A stretch of DNA of 39,521 bases from an uncultured Bacteroidaceae bacterium (GTDB lineage Bacteria; Bacteroidota; Bacteroidia; Bacteroidales; Bacteroidaceae): NCBI GenBank assembly GCA_905236065.1, contig CAJONZ010000072.1, positions 1 through 39,521 on the forward strand, given 5' to 3'. Within the stretch, counting starts at the first letter, position 1. Each line of letters starts with the position of its first letter. Below, in pieces: positions 6,712 through 14,647 of this stretch. A program made the translations under genes and the position numbers. The notes beneath the pieces were generated by a model, which saw only the letters and a program-made list of their open reading frames with translations, ran no database searches and had not been told where the DNA came from.

Positions 6712-9686
6712 CGTCTTCCTGGTCCGCCGCCGCCCGCTCTTCCACCGCCGCCAAAGCTGGGCCGTCCGCCGAAGTTGCCACGGTCGGCATTCGCCGTACC
6801 CATCGCATTCTTACCGCCGAAAATGTTCAGCTTGTAAATGATGTGAATCATGCCGTAGCTGTAGATGGAATTGTATTCACTATCGCTCGACTGCATGGCG
6901 GTCAGCGTACGGCTGATGTTCGAGCGGTTCTGCAAAATATCATTCCATTCCAGCGAGATGGTCAGCGCATTTCCCTTCAGGAACGACTGGCTGAGTTTCG
7001 CATTCCACAAAAACTCATTCGTATTCATGGCTGCCGTCGAATAACCCCTTCTGCTGCTCTCGCTCACGTCCGTCGTGAAGCTCAGGCCGAAAGGAAAATT
7101 CAGGTTCATCTCGGCTCCATAGGAGAAGTTCCACGTGTCCAGGTTGCTCGTCGTCACCACATTGTTGCGCGAGTGGTTGTAGTTCATGTTTCCGTTCACG
7201 CTGATTTCAAACCAATCCTTGCGGAAGCCGAACGACAGGCGCTCGTTGATGCCAAACTGGTTGGTAGCCGCAATCTCGTCCTCATACATTCGCGGATCCA
7301 GGTAGCTCACCTGGTGGTTGTAGTTCAGCGACGTGAACGTGTTCACCGTGAAATACTTCTTCTCGCCCAGTCCACGGTTGAAGCCGCCACCCAGATACGT
7401 GTTCCAGTTGCCGTTGATATTTTCCGGCTGCGTGGTTCTTACACCCGTCGTCTCGTTATACCAGGTTCGGTTCGAGATGGCGTTCTGCGTCAGGCCGATG
7501 CCACCCCAGGCAAAAATGCCCTGCTGCAAATCCGCGTTGTACGTGTTGAAGTTCATGCGGAAGTTGTGGTTGAACGAAGGCTTCAAGCCCGGATTACCCT
7601 TCGAGATGTTCAGCGGATCTGAGTCGTCGGTAATGTCCAGCAAGTTCGTCATCGACGGCTGGTTCGTCCGTCCCCGGTAGAACGTCCTGAACTGCGTCTG
7701 CTTGTTGAAGTCATACCTGAAATCCAGGCTTGGGGCAAAGTTATACACCGTGCGCGTCACCTCCGGGTAGTCCGTGCCCATGTACTTGTAGTCCAGCGTC
7801 GTGTGCTGCGGCAGGAAGTCCACGCCGAAGCTCAGGTTATACTTCTCGCCCACCTTGCGGAAGCTCACGCTCGCCGTGTGGTTGTCGTTACGGTACTCCG
7901 AGTACTGCGACAGTCGGTTGGCCACCGAGTCCGTATAGGCATCCGCATTCGCTGGGAACAGCTGGAGCATCTGGTCCAGGGCGCCCGCCACGTTGTAGCG
8001 GTTGGTTTCCAGGGCATCCTTCAGCGCATAGTACTGCACGATGTCGTCCGCCCACACATTCGCCTGTCGGTCGTTCTTCGAGTAGCTGTGGTTGTAGCGG
8101 TAGCTGAACTGCAGATACGTCTTGTAGGCAATCGGCTCCGAGTAGGTCAGCTGCAACGAATAGTTCCACGAGTTTGCCGGCGTATTGTAGTATCGGTTGT
8201 TGCTCGTTGACGACAGCGTCTGCCGGTAGCCGATGTTCGAGGCCGAAAGCTGCTTGCTCTCCGAGTCGGAGAAACCGCCCGTCGCCCTGAACGTAATGTT
8301 CCTACCCTCGTTGTTCAGGCGTCGGTTGGCCTGGAACTCGCCGTTCGCATTTTTGCTCGTGCTGTAGCTCTGCTGGTAGCTCGTGTTCTTGTTCACAATC
8401 AGTTGGTAGATGGAGTCCGCATCCAGCACATGGTCCTCCGCGAACTTCAGCGGGTCGCTGCTCGCCCTTTCGTAGTCGTCGGGATTGTCCGTGAACGTAG
8501 CCCGTCGGCTGGTGTTGTATCCCCGGTTCCTCTGGTAGCCCCCGCTGGGTCGGAAGATGATGTTCGTCATCGAGTCCGGTTTCCACTCAAAGCGGAAGTC
8601 CATGTTCACCGAGATGTTGCTCGTCTTGTTCACGCTCTGCGAACGGGTGAAGGCTCCCGTGCGGGTCACGAAACTCTGGATGCTCTGCTGGTTCTGCACG
8701 TCCGAGCCATTGTAGCGGAAACGCACGTTACCGCCCGTCTCCAGCTTGTCCGACGTCGTGGCAAAATCAAAGCCCAGGTCTTTATACGCCTGCAAACCAT
8801 TGCCGCCACGGCCCCATCCACGGCCACCACCGCCGCCGAAGCCCCGGTCGCCCGTATTGTTGGCCGACCCAATCAGCGTGGCCCGCTTCGTGTCCGTGTA
8901 TCGGTTCACCATCAGCTTCTCGCTGTAGCGGTGCTCCGTACCGATGGCCGCGTCGAAATTGCCGAACCATCCTTGGTTCATGCCCTTCTTGAACGTCAGG
9001 TCGAGCACCGTCTCCTCCTCGCCGTCGTCGATGCCCGTCACACGCGCCAGGTCGCTCTTGCGGTCATACGACTTGATGCGGTCGATAATCTTCGTGGGGA
9101 TATTCTTCAGGGCGATATTCTTGTCCGTCAGGAAAAACTCCTTGCCATCCACCAGGATTTTCGACACCGTCTTGCCGTTGATGGTGATGTTTCCCTCGTC
9201 GTCAATCTCCGCGCCCGGCAGCTTCTTCACCAGTTCCTCCAGGGCCGAACCCTCCGACGTGCGGAACGCCGAGGCATTATACACCAGCGAGTCGCCGCTC
9301 ACCTGCACCTGTGCCGCGTTGGTACTCACCACGGCCTCCTTCAGCATCTTCACGTCGTCGCTCAGGGTGACGTAGCCGATGTTCACGTTCCGTTCCTTCT
9401 CGTTGGTCAGATCCAGCGGCAGCACATGGTCGGTATAGCCGATGAACGTCACCTTCAGGGCATACTTGCCCTTCTTCACGTTCTGAATCCTGAAGGCACC
9501 CTTCGCGTCCGTCGCCGCACCCGCCACCATGACGCTGTCGGGCAGCGAGAGCACCCGCACCGTGGCCGAAATCACAGCCTCGTTCGTGCTCTTCTCCATG
9601 ACGATACCCGACACATTGAACTTGCTCTGCGCCACAGCGGCCAGCGACAAGGCGCAGAGCAAAACTTGAAGTAGAAATCTTTTCAT
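6708..9686 (-). CDS. Outer-membrane beta-barrel protein, TonB-receptor-like, with carboxypeptidase-regulatory-like N-domain
   Basis: The 992-residue protein starts with a signal peptide (MKRFLLQVLLCALSLAAVAQ). A carboxypeptidase-regulatory-like beta-sandwich follows (GIVMEKSTNEAVISATVRV to about residue 110), then a plug-like region (KKLPGAEIDDEGNITINGK, ILVDGKEFFL), and a long run of aromatic alternating strands typical of the Omp_b-brl_3 barrel. It should sit in the outer membrane and may take up a nutrient or act in surface assembly; the substrate is unknown. There is no SusD partner, so it is not a classical Sus pair. The chain ends not on a barrel strand but on a tail of about 30 residues rich in Gly and Arg. 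A TAnnTTTG box lies about 95 bp upstream. Confidence 0.9.
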   Translation of the reverse strand: MKRFLLQVLLCALSLAAVAQSKFNVSGIVMEKSTNEAVISATVRVLSLPDSVMVAGAATDAKGAFRIQNVKKGKYALKVTFIGYTDHVLPLDLTNEKERNVNIGYVTLSDDVKMLKEAVVSTNAAQVQVSGDSLVYNASAFRTSEGSALEELVKKLPGAEIDDEGNITINGKTVSKILVDGKEFFLTDKNIALKNIPTKIIDRIKSYDRKSDLARVTGIDDGEEETVLDLTFKKGMNQGWFGNFDAAIGTEHRYSEKLMVNRYTDTKRATLIGSANNTGDRGFGGGGGRGWGRGGNGLQAYKDLGFDFATTSDKLETGGNVRFRYNGSDVQNQQSIQSFVTRTGAFTRSQSVNKTSNISVNMDFRFEWKPDSMTNIIFRPSGGYQRNRGYNTSRRATFTDNPDDYERASSDPLKFAEDHVLDADSIYQLIVNKNTSYQQSYSTSKNANGEFQANRRLNNEGRNITFRATGGFSDSESKQLSASNIGYRQTLSSTSNNRYYNTPANSWNYSLQLTYSEPIAYKTYLQFSYRYNHSYSKNDRQANVWADDIVQYYALKDALETNRYNVAGALDQMLQLFPANADAYTDSVANRLSQYSEYRNDNHTASVSFRKVGEKYNLSFGVDFLPQHTTLDYKYMGTDYPEVTRTVYNFAPSLDFRYDFNKQTQFRTFYRGRTNQPSMTNLLDITDDSDPLNISKGNPGLKPSFNHNFRMNFNTYNADLQQGIFAWGGIGLTQNAISNRTWYNETTGVRTTQPENINGNWNTYLGGGFNRGLGEKKYFTVNTFTSLNYNHQVSYLDPRMYEDEIAATNQFGINERLSFGFRKDWFEISVNGNMNYNHSRNNVVTTSNLDTWNFSYGAEMNLNFPFGLSFTTDVSESSRRGYSTAAMNTNEFLWNAKLSQSFLKGNALTISLEWNDILQNRSNISRTLTAMQSSDSEYNSIYSYGMIHIIYKLNIFGGKNAMGTANADRGNFGGRPSFGGGGRAGGGGPGRR

Positions 9687-9778
9687 TATGATTGTTTGGG
9701 ATAAATTACAATTTCAGAATAATACGTCGTACTCGCTATTTTGTGCATGTTATACTCGCTTTTACATCTTTTTGATGA

Positions 9779-9786
9779 CAAAGTTA
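9779..9786 (-). promoter_or_regulatory. -7 box for the outer-membrane protein gene
   Basis: On the minus strand the sequence reads TAACTTTG, an exact TAnnTTTG match, 93 bp upstream of the ATG at 9686. No clear -33 TTG is visible. This implies an untranslated leader of about 85 nt. Confidence 0.5.
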
Positions 9787-9965
9787 CGCAAACGTTTAAT
9801 CAGGAATTTTATTTTTTGACAGAAATATACGTTTTTTTGGCAAATTTTATAATATATAGAGCCTTATTAACGCTTTTCCCACCCCATGCGCCTCCATTTA
9901 GCCACCCCTCACTCCCCTCCGTCGGAAAAAAGGAGCAAGGAATCCCTGTTTCTGAACCAGTTACA

Positions 9966-10043
9966 ACGCTGAACTCTTTCGGAGATGACGCAGTACTCTA
10001 TTCAACTCAACGCAGAACTCTTTTCGTGAATAGAGTACTGCGT
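9966..10043 (+). repeat. 78-bp palindromic element, copy A
   Basis: The element has four 11-bp cores: ACGCTGAACTC (9966), ACGCAGTACTC (9988), ACGCAGAACTC (10010) and the inverted GAGTACTGCGT (10033). The forward cores repeat every 22 bp, and a 12-bp spacer separates the third core from the inverted one. A perfect 17-bp inverted repeat (9987-10003 with 10028-10044) can form a large hairpin. A weak fifth core (GAGTTCGGTGG, 10055) keeps the 22-bp period. Copies B (18890-18967) and C (39303-39380) share length and order. The surrounding 9687-10321 stretch holds no convincing gene. Confidence 0.9.
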
Positions 10044-10265
10044 CGTTTTGGAATGAGTTCGGTGGCTTTCAAGAAGCAGGGGGGCACAAATGAGACACAT
10101 TATTATATATATACAAAAAAAGAAAGTGGGAATCGCCTGATTTCTTAGGTGTTTTGCCTGTAATGTTGCCATTGGGAACACGTTTGTGGAAATTTAGGAC
10201 ACAGGGGTTATAAAAAAATGTACTTTTATCGGAAAAAACCAAAAGATTTTGCGTAAAAAGTTTTT

Positions 10266-10292
10266 TTGGTCAAAAATATCTTTATAACTTTG
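10266..10292 (+). promoter_or_regulatory. Promoter of the HU gene
   Basis: The sequence TAACTTTG at 10285-10292 matches the -7 box TAnnTTTG exactly. A T-tract ending in TTG (10266-10268) lies 16 bp upstream, slightly close for a -33 element. The HU start codon follows 29 bp after the box. Confidence 0.6.
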
Positions 10293-10321
10293 CAACACAA
10301 AACTTTAAATTTACCAAAACT

Positions 10322-10600
10322 ATGACAAAAGCAGAGATTGTTGCTAACATTAGCAAAGAGACTGGAATTGAAAGCAAGAAGGTTCTTGCAGTTGTAGAGG
10401 CATTCATGGTTACCATTAAGGACACCATCGCAAAGGACGAGGACATTTTCCTCCGTGGTTTCGGTACATTCACGACTAAGACCCGCAAGGAGAAGATTGG
10501 CCGCCTCATCAAGGAGAACAAGTCGGTCGTTGTGCCAGAGCACAAGATTCCGTACTTCAAGCCTGCGGACGTGTTCAAAGATGTACTCGTTAAGAAGTAA
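10322..10600 (+). CDS. HU/IHF-family DNA-binding protein
   Basis: The 92-residue protein is a small basic histone-like protein that bends DNA as a dimer and compacts the nucleoid. The family pattern is clear: helical N-terminus MTKAEIVANISKETG, central beta-arm entry DIFLRGFGTFTTKTRKEK, and the arm and C-terminal helix ending HKIPYFKPADVFKDVL. The usual R-x-G-R-N-P arm motif is replaced by an IGRLIKENKSVVVPEH segment without the canonical N-P, a divergent arm that could change DNA intercalation. The gene has its own promoter and is followed by a long inverted repeat, so it is likely monocistronic. HU and IHF subclasses cannot be separated here. Confidence 0.93.
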   Translation: MTKAEIVANISKETGIESKKVLAVVEAFMVTIKDTIAKDEDIFLRGFGTFTTKTRKEKIGRLIKENKSVVVPEHKIPYFKPADVFKDVLVKK

Positions 10601-10628
10601 TCCAAAACACCCTTTTAGGTGAAAGAGG

Positions 10629-10712
10629 AAAAGTGAAAAATGAAAAATCCAAGTAGGTTGCTTGCAGCATACGCCCTTGCGTGGAAACTTGGATTTTTCA
10701 TTCTTCACTTTT
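10629..10712 (+). terminator. Long hairpin after the HU gene
   Basis: Two 25-bp arms (10629-10653 and 10688-10712) are complementary except at one position, with a 34-nt loop. The arms are A-rich then T-rich, so the hairpin could terminate HU transcription. It may also be two oppositely oriented copies of the T-rich spacer repeat seen before several genes here. Confidence 0.55.
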
Positions 10713-10787
10713 CATTTCGTCCCTTGCCCTCTTTCCGATGACCTTCCTCCCCCGATGGAGGGGACGGTCAGGAGGGGGCGGTTTTTC

Positions 10788-11609
10788 ATGTTCAACGCTA
10801 TACTTCCAACCTCTTTGACGCTTGACATTCTCATCTGCACCATCGACGACCGCATTGGCAGGGTCGTTGATGTTCTTCTCCCCCCCATGGAGGGAGTAAG
10901 ATGGGTTGTGTCCATGCAATACACGGACGAGCGGATGCTGGAGCGGGTGCCCACGGTGCTCAGGGAACGGACGGACGTGACGCTGTGTTTCCTGCCGGGA
11001 AGAGGACTCTGCCGCAACCGCAACCACGCCCTGCGACAGGCTCAGGGCGACATCGTGCTGATTGCCGACGACGACTGCCGCTACACCGCCGAGGGGCTGC
11101 AAAGCGTGGTCAGGAAGTTTGAGATGCGTCCCGACGTGGATATCATCTGCTTTGCAGCGGAAAGCCACGAAGGCGTTCCGCTAAAGGCCTACCCGGCGAC
11201 GCCCCAGAGCTACGAGACGGCCAGGAAGGAAGGATATTTCCCCGCATCGGTGGAAATGAGCATGAGAAGGGGGCTGGGCATCCTGTTCGACGAGCGTTTC
11301 GGCCTGGGCAGCGAGCGACTTTGCGCCGGCGAAGAGGAAGTCTTCATGAAGGATGCCACCAGCTGCGGCTACAGGGCTTTGGTCTGTCCGACGGTGATTG
11401 TGCGCACCTGCGGCGACACGACGGGAAGCCGCTTCGTGGGCAACCGACGGATGCAACTGACCAAGGGAGCCACGTTCCGCTATGTGTTCGGAACGTATGG
11501 GGCCATCTGGCGCACGGTGAAGGAAGCAGGCTGGTGGCTGGTGAAGGAGAAAGCCAATCCGATACCCATACTCTATAACATGCTGAGGGGAATATGGATA
11601 TTACAATAG
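10788..11609 (+). CDS. GT2-like glycosyltransferase (first of the glycan cluster)
   Basis: From the ATG at 10788 the protein has 273 residues. The fold is GT-A: LDILICTIDDRIGRV at the nucleotide-binding start, GRGLCRNRNHALRQAQGDIVLIADDDCRY carrying the metal-binding DDD at residues 94-96, and a later GLGSERLCAGEEEVFMKDA segment with an acidic site. The frame stays open upstream to an ATG at 10662, but that stretch runs through the hairpin and GC-rich repeat after HU, so I reject the longer start. It overlaps the next glycosyltransferase by 16 bp, which implies translational coupling. The sugar donor and acceptor are unknown; a role in surface polysaccharide or LPS synthesis follows from the neighbours. 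Confidence 0.85.
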   Translation: MFNAILPTSLTLDILICTIDDRIGRVVDVLLPPMEGVRWVVSMQYTDERMLERVPTVLRERTDVTLCFLPGRGLCRNRNHALRQAQGDIVLIADDDCRYTAEGLQSVVRKFEMRPDVDIICFAAESHEGVPLKAYPATPQSYETARKEGYFPASVEMSMRRGLGILFDERFGLGSERLCAGEEEVFMKDATSCGYRALVCPTVIVRTCGDTTGSRFVGNRRMQLTKGATFRYVFGTYGAIWRTVKEAGWWLVKEKANPIPILYNMLRGIWILQ

Positions 11610-12505
11610 TCATCCCTGCACTGAATCGCAAGGAATATCTGCGGCGGACGCTGGAGAGCATTCCTGAGACGTATGCCGTCATCGTGGTCGATAATGGCAG
11701 CACGGACGGAAGCTATGCGTGGTGTCAGGAATACGCCAAGCGACGGAGCAACCTGTACGTGGCTTCCTGTTCAAAAGCCGGTGCCGCCGCCGCCAGGAAC
11801 CAAGGACTGGGCCTGTGCCAAAGCAAGTGGATCTACTTTTTCGACTCCGACGATTTGTTTACGGGACTGCCGGATGGCTGGGACGAACAGGCTGACCTTG
11901 TCTGTATTCCCACCCGACAGCAGAGAAACGGGAGAATCAAGACCCGTGCATACGAAGCGGTGGCTACGCCCCACACGCACATCCTGAACCTGATGCTGAA
12001 TACGCAGGGGATGATTTTTCGCACGGCTTTCCTGCAAGCCATTGGCGGATGGGACGAGCGATGCCTGATTTGGGACGACTGGGAACTGGGCGCAAGGGCG
12101 TTGCTCCATCGTCCTCGCGTACAATGGATTACCAAGGAGGCATACCACACCATCTTCGTTCATGCCAACAGTCTGACGGGCTCTGACTACTCTTCCCGAA
12201 TCGACAAAATCATTGAGACGTTGCGCATTGTCTTTGAGGACATCTACGATGCAGAAAAGAACGCATCGCTGTCCTCCGGGCTCTGCAACAAAGCCTTTGC
12301 AGCCTTGTTCTACCGCTGCCACATCCTGTGTGGGCAGGTGCAGCGGGAAGGTGACGAGGAGGCCGCACGAAAGGTTCGCCATTTCATTTCCGAAAGATTT
12401 CAGGTGAATCGGCAGAGCCAACAAATGGGGCAGTTGCTGGAATGGGGTGCGAAGAAAGGTGTCAGGGGAATGTGGAGAATCGCCCTGTGGGCAATGCCTC
12501 AATGA
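11594..12505 (+). CDS. Glycosyltransferase family 2
   Basis: The 303-residue protein begins MDITIVIPALNRKEYLRRTL, the classic GT2 opening. VVDNGSTDGS follows at residues 31-40, and the metal-binding motif FFDSDDLF at 83-90. The second half carries WDERCLIWDDWELGARAL, the usual acceptor-side acidic region. It should be a cytoplasmic or membrane-associated inverting sugar transferase. It overlaps the preceding glycosyltransferase by 16 bp and ends 8 bp before the stop of a convergent glycosyltransferase. Its substrate cannot be read from the sequence. Confidence 0.9.
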   Translation: MDITIVIPALNRKEYLRRTLESIPETYAVIVVDNGSTDGSYAWCQEYAKRRSNLYVASCSKAGAAAARNQGLGLCQSKWIYFFDSDDLFTGLPDGWDEQADLVCIPTRQQRNGRIKTRAYEAVATPHTHILNLMLNTQGMIFRTAFLQAIGGWDERCLIWDDWELGARALLHRPRVQWITKEAYHTIFVHANSLTGSDYSSRIDKIIETLRIVFEDIYDAEKNASLSSGLCNKAFAALFYRCHILCGQVQREGDEEAARKVRHFISERFQVNRQSQQMGQLLEWGAKKGVRGMWRIALWAMPQ

Positions 12506-12513
12506 AAGAGGCA

Positions 12514-13620
12514 CTAAACGCCCAGCGTTTTGTAGAAATCCAAATATTGTTTTGCAACCTTGAGGTAATCGTGATGCTTCTTCACGTATTCCACGCTTTC
12601 ACGTTTCAACTGTGGGATACGTTCCGGATGCAGCACCAGTTGCTCGATTTCGTGGAAGCAACTTTCGTAGGTAGGTTGCACGTTGATGATGGGACGAAGG
12701 ACACGCTCGTCCAGGATGGCATAATTCTCCGGTTCTCCCCCACCGATGTCGATGATGCCTTTCGACATGGCCAAAAGGGAGTTCATGGCCGGCGTGTAGC
12801 TGTAGAGTTGGTCGAGAAGGGCGTCGGAGGCATCCATCATCTTCTGGTATTGGGCAAACGGTACACCTTCGGCGATTTTCAGCTCCAGACGACCGGGGTA
12901 TTTCTCGCAGACCGCCTTCGCCGCCGCAAGCATAATGTCCAGTCCCTTGTAGGCGACACGGTCGGGCGTGAGACCGACGAAGAGACGAAGGGGGCCAGTC
13001 CCTCGCCCTGGGACGGAGGGAAGGGGCTGCATTTTGATGGGGAAAGGAATGAACTTCAATTTTTCCCGTAACGTCGGTACTGCGTCATACGTGGCCCAAT
13101 ACTCATAGAGTCCCGCCACGATGCCGTCGCAATCTTCCGCCACCAGACGACAAAGCGCCTCCTTCGACGTTCCGACCATGTCCCTGCGGAAAACTTCGGC
13201 AGCCTCGTCATGGCGGATTTCGTCGCCGAAGTTGAAGTCACTATAACGCAGGGGACGAAGCTCGGTGTTCACCTGTGCCCAGTAGTAATCCATCCCGAAA
13301 GCCCCCATCACCACCTTGCCGTTGTGACGGCGGATGTAGTTGTAGAGCGGGGCAATGCGTTCGGCCTTCAGCTCCACGAAAACGGGATTGATGAGTTGCA
13401 CGACATCGTAGCCACGGAACTGCGGCAGGGCTTTCAGCAATCGCCACAGAAACGAAGTGTTGTTCTTCCAACCGAAGTCGCGCCGCAGGTCAATGTCCCG
13501 GGGATATGCCTTCCAGTGGTCGCCGTCGCTGGCCACCACGCATTCATGTCCCAACGCCTTGAACCCCTCGGCCAAGGTGCTGTGAACATTGGAATAGTCG
13601 CCCAGAAGAAGTATTTTCAT
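12514..13620 (-). CDS. GT4-like glycosyltransferase (GT-B fold)
   Basis: The 368-residue protein starts MKILLLGDYSNVHSTLAEGFKALGH, a Rossmann-type GT-B opening. Its C-terminal half carries FVGLTPDRVAYKGLDIMLAAAK and a late glutamate-rich IDIGGGEPENYAI that resembles the E-x7-E nucleotide-sugar site of GT4 enzymes. It lies in opposite orientation to the flanking glycosyltransferases, from which it is separated by 8 bp on one side and a divergent promoter region on the other. The linker between the two halves (PLPSVPGRGTGPL, DNA about 12990-13030) is GC-rich and slightly palindromic. The substrate is unknown; a place in the same surface-glycan cluster is likely. Confidence 0.85.
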   Translation of the reverse strand: MKILLLGDYSNVHSTLAEGFKALGHECVVASDGDHWKAYPRDIDLRRDFGWKNNTSFLWRLLKALPQFRGYDVVQLINPVFVELKAERIAPLYNYIRRHNGKVVMGAFGMDYYWAQVNTELRPLRYSDFNFGDEIRHDEAAEVFRRDMVGTSKEALCRLVAEDCDGIVAGLYEYWATYDAVPTLREKLKFIPFPIKMQPLPSVPGRGTGPLRLFVGLTPDRVAYKGLDIMLAAAKAVCEKYPGRLELKIAEGVPFAQYQKMMDASDALLDQLYSYTPAMNSLLAMSKGIIDIGGGEPENYAILDERVLRPIINVQPTYESCFHEIEQLVLHPERIPQLKRESVEYVKKHHDYLKVAKQYLDFYKTLGV

Positions 13621-13642
13621 CGTCGTCTGCCAAATTTTGACA

Positions 13643-13650
13643 CAAAGTTA
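13643..13650 (-). promoter_or_regulatory. -7 box for the GT4-like gene
   Basis: The minus strand reads TAACTTTG, an exact TAnnTTTG match, 22 bp before the ATG. The region 13621-13753 is very AT-rich and separates two divergent transcripts; no clear -7 box was found for the plus-strand genes. Confidence 0.5.
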
Positions 13651-13753
13651 ATACTTTTAATAATAATACACCTTCTGTTACGTTATTATTAATAATTATT
13701 AAATTTCCCATTTCTTCTTTTTTGCAGAAAAAGGGAAGGATTCAAGTACGTCT

Positions 13754-14647
13754 ATGCCGATTCTGAAAAAGATAAAATCCATGATTGAGACCCTTCGACC
13801 TCCGCAGTCTGCCTCCGTCATGAAGATGAACGCTGAATACTTTTTAAGGCGTCAGCTACTCACGCAACTGACGCTGAACGCAACGACGCAGGGAATCGCA
13901 AAGGAGAGGAAGGGAGAGGAGGAAGTCATCGTCTCGCTGACAAGCTATGGACGACGCATCCAGGAGGTGTTCCTGCCGATTGAAAGCATCATGCAGGGGA
14001 CGGTCAAAGCCGACAGAATCATCCTGTGGGTCGATGAGCGCCTAAAAACAGCGGCATTGCCCATCACGCTTTTGAGGCAACAGGAGAGAGGGTTGGAAAT
14101 CCGATTCACGAAAGACATCCGTTCCTACACAAAACTCATTCCCGCCTTGAAAGCCTTTCCTGAGAGCCTCATCGTCACCATTGACGACGACGTGATTTAC
14201 CCGTATGACTTCCTTGAAAACCTGATGAACGTCCACCGCCAACATTCTGAAAGCATCTGTGCCAATGTCGTCTTGAAAATGGAGAAAGACCGTGACGGCA
14301 AGTTCCTACCCATCAAGGAGTGGCCCTACATCACGGAGGACATGGAGGGGGAAGCGCTGTTTTTCGAAGGGTTCGGTGGCGTACTGTACCCAGCGCACTG
14401 CTTTACGGAAGAGATTCTGAATGAGGAAGTCTTCACAGCCCTTTGTCCAACGGCAGACGACGTTTGGTTCAACGCCATGGCTAAAAAGGCTGGCCGCAGC
14501 ATCCGCTTGGTGGACATCCATCCTTACGACTACATTGCGAATGTCAACCCGAACGTACAGGACACGGCGTTGTACCTTGTCAACAACAATGACGAGCAGA
14601 ACAACGACAAACAGATTATTGCCGTCTGGGAGAAATATCTAAGATGA
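13754..14647 (+). CDS. Glycosyltransferase, DDD type
   Basis: The 297-residue protein belongs to a glycosyltransferase group recognisable by VIVSLTSYGRRIQEVFLPIESIM (residues 58-80), RIILWVDE, and the metal-binding VTIDDDVIYP at 141-150. A conserved FFEGFGGVLYPAHCF segment and a later CPTADDVWFNAMAKKAG follow. It is probably cytoplasmic or peripheral to the inner membrane. The stop overlaps the start of the flippase gene in ATGA (14644-14647), so the two are coupled. It opens a three-gene plus-strand operon with the flippase and another GT2. The sugar specificity is unknown. Confidence 0.85.
   Translation: MPILKKIKSMIETLRPPQSASVMKMNAEYFLRRQLLTQLTLNATTQGIAKERKGEEEVIVSLTSYGRRIQEVFLPIESIMQGTVKADRIILWVDERLKTAALPITLLRQQERGLEIRFTKDIRSYTKLIPALKAFPESLIVTIDDDVIYPYDFLENLMNVHRQHSESICANVVLKMEKDRDGKFLPIKEWPYITEDMEGEALFFEGFGGVLYPAHCFTEEILNEEVFTALCPTADDVWFNAMAKKAGRSIRLVDIHPYDYIANVNPNVQDTALYLVNNNDEQNNDKQIIAVWEKYLR

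Noticed and set aside
9966-10065. CRISPR array
   Set aside because: The 22-bp periodic units are partly inverted, the spacers are conserved between distant copies, and no cas genes are present.
9741-10148. Plus-strand frame of 135 codons over the region with repeat copy A
   Set aside because: It runs through the repeat and AT-rich promoter DNA, lacks a ribosome-binding site and domain, and its DDAVLYS segment is just the translated repeat, as in the minus-strand frame at 18860-19051.
10662-10787. Longer start for the first glycosyltransferase
   Set aside because: The extra codons translate the hairpin and the GC-rich spacer after HU and do not resemble a GT2 N-terminus; the ATG at 10788 fits better.
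10866-10905. CCCCCCC/GGAGGGAG stretch inside the first glycosyltransferase as another inserted palindrome
   Set aside because: The encoded LLPPMEGVRWVVSMQYTD looks like native protein sequence of this glycosyltransferase group.
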